NCBI GenBank assembly: GCA_937906165.1
Contig: CALCYA010000115.1
Location: 1 to 14,575 of the forward strand
DNA from: an uncultured Bacteroidales bacterium
GTDB lineage: Bacteria; Bacteroidota; Bacteroidia; Bacteroidales; Bacteroidaceae
Reading direction: 5' to 3'
Length of the DNA stretch: 14,575 bases
Below the pieces are notes generated by a model, which had not been told where the DNA came from, did not search any database, and worked only from the letters and a program-made list of their open reading frames with translations. The translations under genes were made by a program, and so were the position numbers. Of this stretch, positions 11,738-14,575 are shown one piece after another (the first letter of the stretch is position 1; each line of letters begins with the position of its first letter).

Positions 11738-14203
11738 TTATCGCTGTATTGCACCCAGACGTTTCTGGAAGTTCTCCATCAGACGCGCCATTGTCTTGTC
11801 GATGACCTTGTCGTTGAGGGTCTGGTTGTCATCCTGGAGTACGAAACTTACGGCGTAGCTCTTCTTGCCCTCCTCAAGATTCTTGCCCTCGTATACATCG
11901 AACAATGTAACCGCTTTCAACAGTTTCTTCTCTGTCTCGCGTGCAACCTGCTCAATCTGTGCAAATGTGACGCTCTTGTCGATGAGCAGTGCAAGGTCAC
12001 GCTTAACGGCTGGGTACTTGCTTATTTCGGCGTAGCCGATCTTGGCGTTCTTTACAGCCTTCATCAGCTCTGTCCAGTTGATATCGGCATAAAGGACCTC
12101 CGCATCAATATCGAAGCGCTTTGTAACCTTCTTGCGCAGGATTCCAAGCTGTGCAACAACCTTCTTGTTGTTCTGTGCCTGCACCAGGATTGCAGCCGAG
12201 AAAATGTCATCGCTGAATGTCGTTACAAGGCGCATGCCTGGCTTGAAGCCGAGACGGTCGAAGATGTGTTCTACAACAGCCTTGAGGTCATATACCGACA
12301 AAGGACGGCCTGCCTCAATCCATGAAGATGCCACATTGTTGCCTGTCATCCACAATGCGAGGTGATAGCTCTCGCTGTATGGGCTCAGGATCTTCTCCTC
12401 TACTCTCTTGTCGGCATCGAAACGGTAGCAGTTGCCGAACTCAAAGAAACTGAGGTCGGTGAACTTGCGGCTCACGTTACGCTGTATGCTCTCAAGACCG
12501 CCGAACAGCATTGTCTGGCGCATCACGTTGAGGTCATTGCTGAGCGGGTTCATCAGACGCACAAGGTTCTCGCTCTTGAAGCTCTCAAGGCCGTCATAAT
12601 AACCGGCTGCAGTGAGTGAATTGTTGAGAATCTCATTGAAGCCGCAGCCAACCAGCTGCTCCGAAACAAGGTTCTGCAACTTGTGTGACTTGTCCTCGGC
12701 ACCCTTTGTGATGATTGATGAGTGAAGTGTTGTAGTTATATCGATATTGTTGTAGCCATATATGCGAAGGATATCCTCTACCACGTCGCATGGGCGCTGT
12801 ACATCCACACGGTAAGGAGGCACAAGCAAAGAAACGCCATTCTCGGTCTCCTCTACTATCTTCATCTCGAGAGATGTCACGATGTTCTTGATTGTCTCAG
12901 GTGCAAGCTCCACGCCGATAAGGCTGTTTACGTATGAGTACTCGAGCTCAACCTTGAAATCCTCAACCGGTGCAGGATAGATGTCCTTTATATCCATAGA
13001 TATTGTACCGCCTGCAAGCTCCTTGATGAGCATTGCAGCCTGCTTCAACGCGTATATTACGCAGTTGGGGTCGGTACCACGCTCATAACGGAATGAAGCA
13101 TCGGTCTGAAGACCATGACGGCGTGCTGTCTTGCGCACCCATGTGGGGTGGAAATATGCGCTCTCAAGGAACACGTTCTTTGTCTCCTCGGTTGTACCTG
13201 ACTCCAGACCTCCGAATACGCCGGCAATACACATCGGCTCCTCGGCATTGCAGATCATGAGGTCGCGCTCCGACAGCTTGCGCTCAACGCCGTCAAGGGT
13301 AACAAAAGGAGTTCCCTCGGGGAATGTGCGCACAACTACCTTGCCGCCCTTGATCTTGTCTGCATCGAAACAGTGCATAGGCTGGCCGTATGCGTGGAGT
13401 ATGAAGTTTGTGATATCCACAATGTTGTTGATAGGACGGATGCCGATAATCTGCAACTTGTTCTTTAGCCACTCGGGGCTCTCCTTTACGGTTACACCCT
13501 TTACCGTAACGCCTGCATAGCGCATGCAAGCCTCGGTGTTCTGCACCTCGATGTCGATGTTCAGTGAGTTGTCGTCAACTTTGAAACCGTCGCATGTCGG
13601 ACGATGCAAAGCGCTGCCTCCCTTGTTCTGCATTGCGTATGCGTAAAGGTCGCGTGCCACACCATAGTGTGAGCAGGCATCGGCGCGGTTAGGAGTGATG
13701 TCTACACCAATAAGATAGTCGCTCTTGATGTTGTAGTACTCCTTTGCCGGTGTGCCGGGTACTGCGTCGGCAGGCAACACGATGATGCCGTCGTGGCTGT
13801 TGCCGATACCGATCTCGTCCTCGGCACATATCATACCGAAAGACTCTGCACCGCGGATCTTTCCTTTCTTTATTGTGAAACACTCGTCACCGCTGTACAG
13901 TTTTGTGCCGATTGTTGCAACAACCACCTTTTGTCCTGCTGCAACGTTAGGTGCACCGCATACGATCTGTACAGGGTTGCCGTCACCAAGGTTCACTGTT
14001 GTGATATGCAGGTGGTCGCTGTCGGGATGGTCAACGCAAGTGAGAACCTCACCGATGACCAATCCTTCAAGACCGCCCTTGATTGTCTGCACCTCCTCTA
14101 CTCCGTCAGTCTCAAGACCTATTGAAGTAAGTGCAGCGGAAACCTCTTCGGGAGTCATGTCGAAATCGACATACTCTTTAAGCCAATTATAAGAAATGTT
14201 CAT
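11738..14203 (-). CDS. pheT: Phenylalanyl-tRNA synthetase, beta subunit
   Basis: An 821-aa beta subunit of the (alpha-beta)2 enzyme that charges tRNA-Phe; the alpha subunit (pheS) is not in the window, common in Bacteroidetes. Domains in order: N-terminal MNISYNWLKEYVDFD; an EMAP/OB tRNA-binding domain (about 40-150, with CGAPNVAAGQKVVVATIG and GAESFGMICAEDEIG); the B3/B4 editing domain (about 210-390, with TRRHGLQTDASFRYERGTD near its end); B5 (about 405-480, DVQRPCDVVEDILRIYGY); the core synthetase-like domain; and the C-terminal anticodon-binding FDX-ACB fold (about 725-821, starting KYPAVKRDLALLID). Length and domain set are complete. ATG at 14203 matches the family N-terminus. A -7 box lies at 14279-14286, and yebC follows after 42 nt. 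Confidence 0.97.
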   Translation of the reverse strand: MNISYNWLKEYVDFDMTPEEVSAALTSIGLETDGVEEVQTIKGGLEGLVIGEVLTCVDHPDSDHLHITTVNLGDGNPVQIVCGAPNVAAGQKVVVATIGTKLYSGDECFTIKKGKIRGAESFGMICAEDEIGIGNSHDGIIVLPADAVPGTPAKEYYNIKSDYLIGVDITPNRADACSHYGVARDLYAYAMQNKGGSALHRPTCDGFKVDDNSLNIDIEVQNTEACMRYAGVTVKGVTVKESPEWLKNKLQIIGIRPINNIVDITNFILHAYGQPMHCFDADKIKGGKVVVRTFPEGTPFVTLDGVERKLSERDLMICNAEEPMCIAGVFGGLESGTTEETKNVFLESAYFHPTWVRKTARRHGLQTDASFRYERGTDPNCVIYALKQAAMLIKELAGGTISMDIKDIYPAPVEDFKVELEYSYVNSLIGVELAPETIKNIVTSLEMKIVEETENGVSLLVPPYRVDVQRPCDVVEDILRIYGYNNIDITTTLHSSIITKGAEDKSHKLQNLVSEQLVGCGFNEILNNSLTAAGYYDGLESFKSENLVRLMNPLSNDLNVMRQTMLFGGLESIQRNVSRKFTDLSFFEFGNCYRFDADKRVEEKILSPYSESYHLALWMTGNNVASSWIEAGRPLSVYDLKAVVEHIFDRLGFKPGMRLVTTFSDDIFSAAILVQAQNNKKVVAQLGILRKKVTKRFDIDAEVLYADINWTELMKAVKNAKIGYAEISKYPAVKRDLALLIDKSVTFAQIEQVARETEKKLLKAVTLFDVYEGKNLEEGKKSYAVSFVLQDDNQTLNDKVIDKTMARLMENFQKRLGAIQR

Positions 14204-14278
14204 ATACTATTATTTATTATTTCCGTATTACAGACTGGCACAAAACATTGTGGTATGCGCCCATGATATTCCAATCTG

Positions 14279-14286
14279 CAAAATTA
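14279..14286 (-). promoter_or_regulatory. -7 box for pheT
   Basis: TAATTTTG on the minus strand matches TAnnTTTG exactly; the -33 region is only T-rich without TTTG. The leader would be about 70 nt and holds a small hairpin (CACAA/TTGTG within 14239-14252, flanked by GGC and GCC). No T-box or leader peptide was seen. Confidence 0.5.
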
Positions 14287-14360
14287 CACTTTTTTCTTTA
14301 AAAAAGAAAGCAGAAGAGGAAAATGTGTGATTTGTAAGGTTTAATGTTTGATTGGGGGTA

Positions 14361-14409
14361 TGGGTTAAGGGTGAAGGGTGAGAGGTTAAAGGTTAAGGGT
14401 TATGGGCTA
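14361..14409. repeat. Telomere-like 7-nt tandem repeat, seven degenerate units
   Basis: Seven consecutive heptamers: TGGGTTA, AGGGTGA, AGGGTGA, GAGGTTA, AAGGTTA, AGGGTTA, TGGGCTA, with consensus AGGGTTA. Every unit keeps GG at its third and fourth bases, and the period is exactly 7 throughout. It is unlike any coding sequence and lies directly before the tandem hairpins. Confidence 0.75.
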
Positions 14410-14466
14410 AGGACTGTTGCGCCCATTAGAGTCCTTAGATACTTTAAGGACGTTTGGGTCCTTAAA
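14407..14466. repeat. Two tandem hairpins sharing the arm TAAGGAC/GTCCTTA
   Basis: The first stem is CTAAGGACT (14407-14415) with AGTCCTTAG (14430-14438), loop 14 nt. The second is TTTAAGGAC (14443-14451) with GTCCTTAAA (14458-14466), loop 6 nt. Both stems are 9-bp perfect and share the AAGGAC core, so alternative pairing between them is possible. The first begins inside the last unit of the 7-nt repeat. Confidence 0.65.
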
Positions 14467-14575
14467 AAATAAGGTTCACCTGCAAACTATAGGGGGAATA
14501 TCTTTTTAACACAGACAAAAATTAAACAATCTCTTATATTCTTTTATACAACTTACCCTTAATCTGCAGTCATAT

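Larger units (their letters stand above)
14290..14575. other. Intergenic right end, no gene seen
   Basis: No coding frame is convincing from the pheT promoter to the window edge. The stretch holds the 7-nt tandem repeat and tandem hairpins listed separately. The AT-rich sequence from about 14500 may be the leader of a gene beyond the window. Confidence 0.6.

Noticed and set aside
14204..14290. T-box or attenuator leader for pheT
   Set aside because: The leader is too short, with no T-box consensus, no Phe-rich leader peptide and no terminator.
14361..14409. CRISPR array
   Set aside because: The repeats are 7 nt with no spacers, and there are no cas genes.

Overview
The window looks like chromosomal DNA from a member of the Bacteroidales (Bacteroides/Prevotella-like). 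Four things point there: promoters fit the Bacteroidetes pattern (TTTG, about 19 bp, then TAnnTTTG) rather than the usual -10/-35; Shine-Dalgarno sequences are weak or absent; family types are typical of the group (DUF4251, S37-like peptidase, Bacteroidetes-type YebC, large two-domain Nif3); and dispersed TGTCAT...ATGACA repeats are present. Genus is inference. No rRNA, tRNA, CRISPR array, transposase or phage integration module was seen.

Layout, left to right. (1) 212-2226, minus strand: a Nif3-like dinuclear metal protein followed by a coiled-coil C4 zinc-ribbon protein, ending at a 25-bp perfect hairpin. (2) 2227-2803: a gene-poor stretch filled with palindromic repeats, including a MITE-like element with long terminal inverted repeats. 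(3) 2804-4758, minus: a FecE/BtuD-type ABC ATPase translationally coupled (TGATG) to a MalY/PatB-type C-S lyase; no permease or binding protein is nearby. (4) 4951-6249, minus: a secreted S37-family-like serine peptidase with its own promoter. (5) 6419-7807, plus: a tight three-gene operon of two unrecognised small proteins (93 and 81 aa) and a family 2 glycosyltransferase, divergent from the peptidase. (6) 7881-9757, minus: a GH43-like lipoprotein followed after 11 nt by nagB. (7) 9955-10773, plus: an exported DUF4251 protein whose reading frame continues past an in-frame TGA for another 69 codons as a Pro/Gly/Arg-rich tail. (8) 10970-14203, minus: pheT followed by yebC. (9) 14204-14575: a pheT promoter, a degenerate telomere-like 7-nt tandem repeat and two tandem hairpins.

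Most genes are housekeeping or ordinary accessory metabolism (translation, amino-sugar entry into glycolysis, thiol amino acid breakdown, peptide degradation). The parts most worth a second look are the interrupted DUF4251 tail, the small-protein/glycosyltransferase operon, the GH43-like lipoprotein with altered catalytic positions, and the intergenic repeat elements. Several starts were reassigned because a promoter sits inside the longest open frame: Nif3 (TTG at 2226), the GH43-like protein (GTG at 9757) and the 93-aa protein (ATG at 6419).
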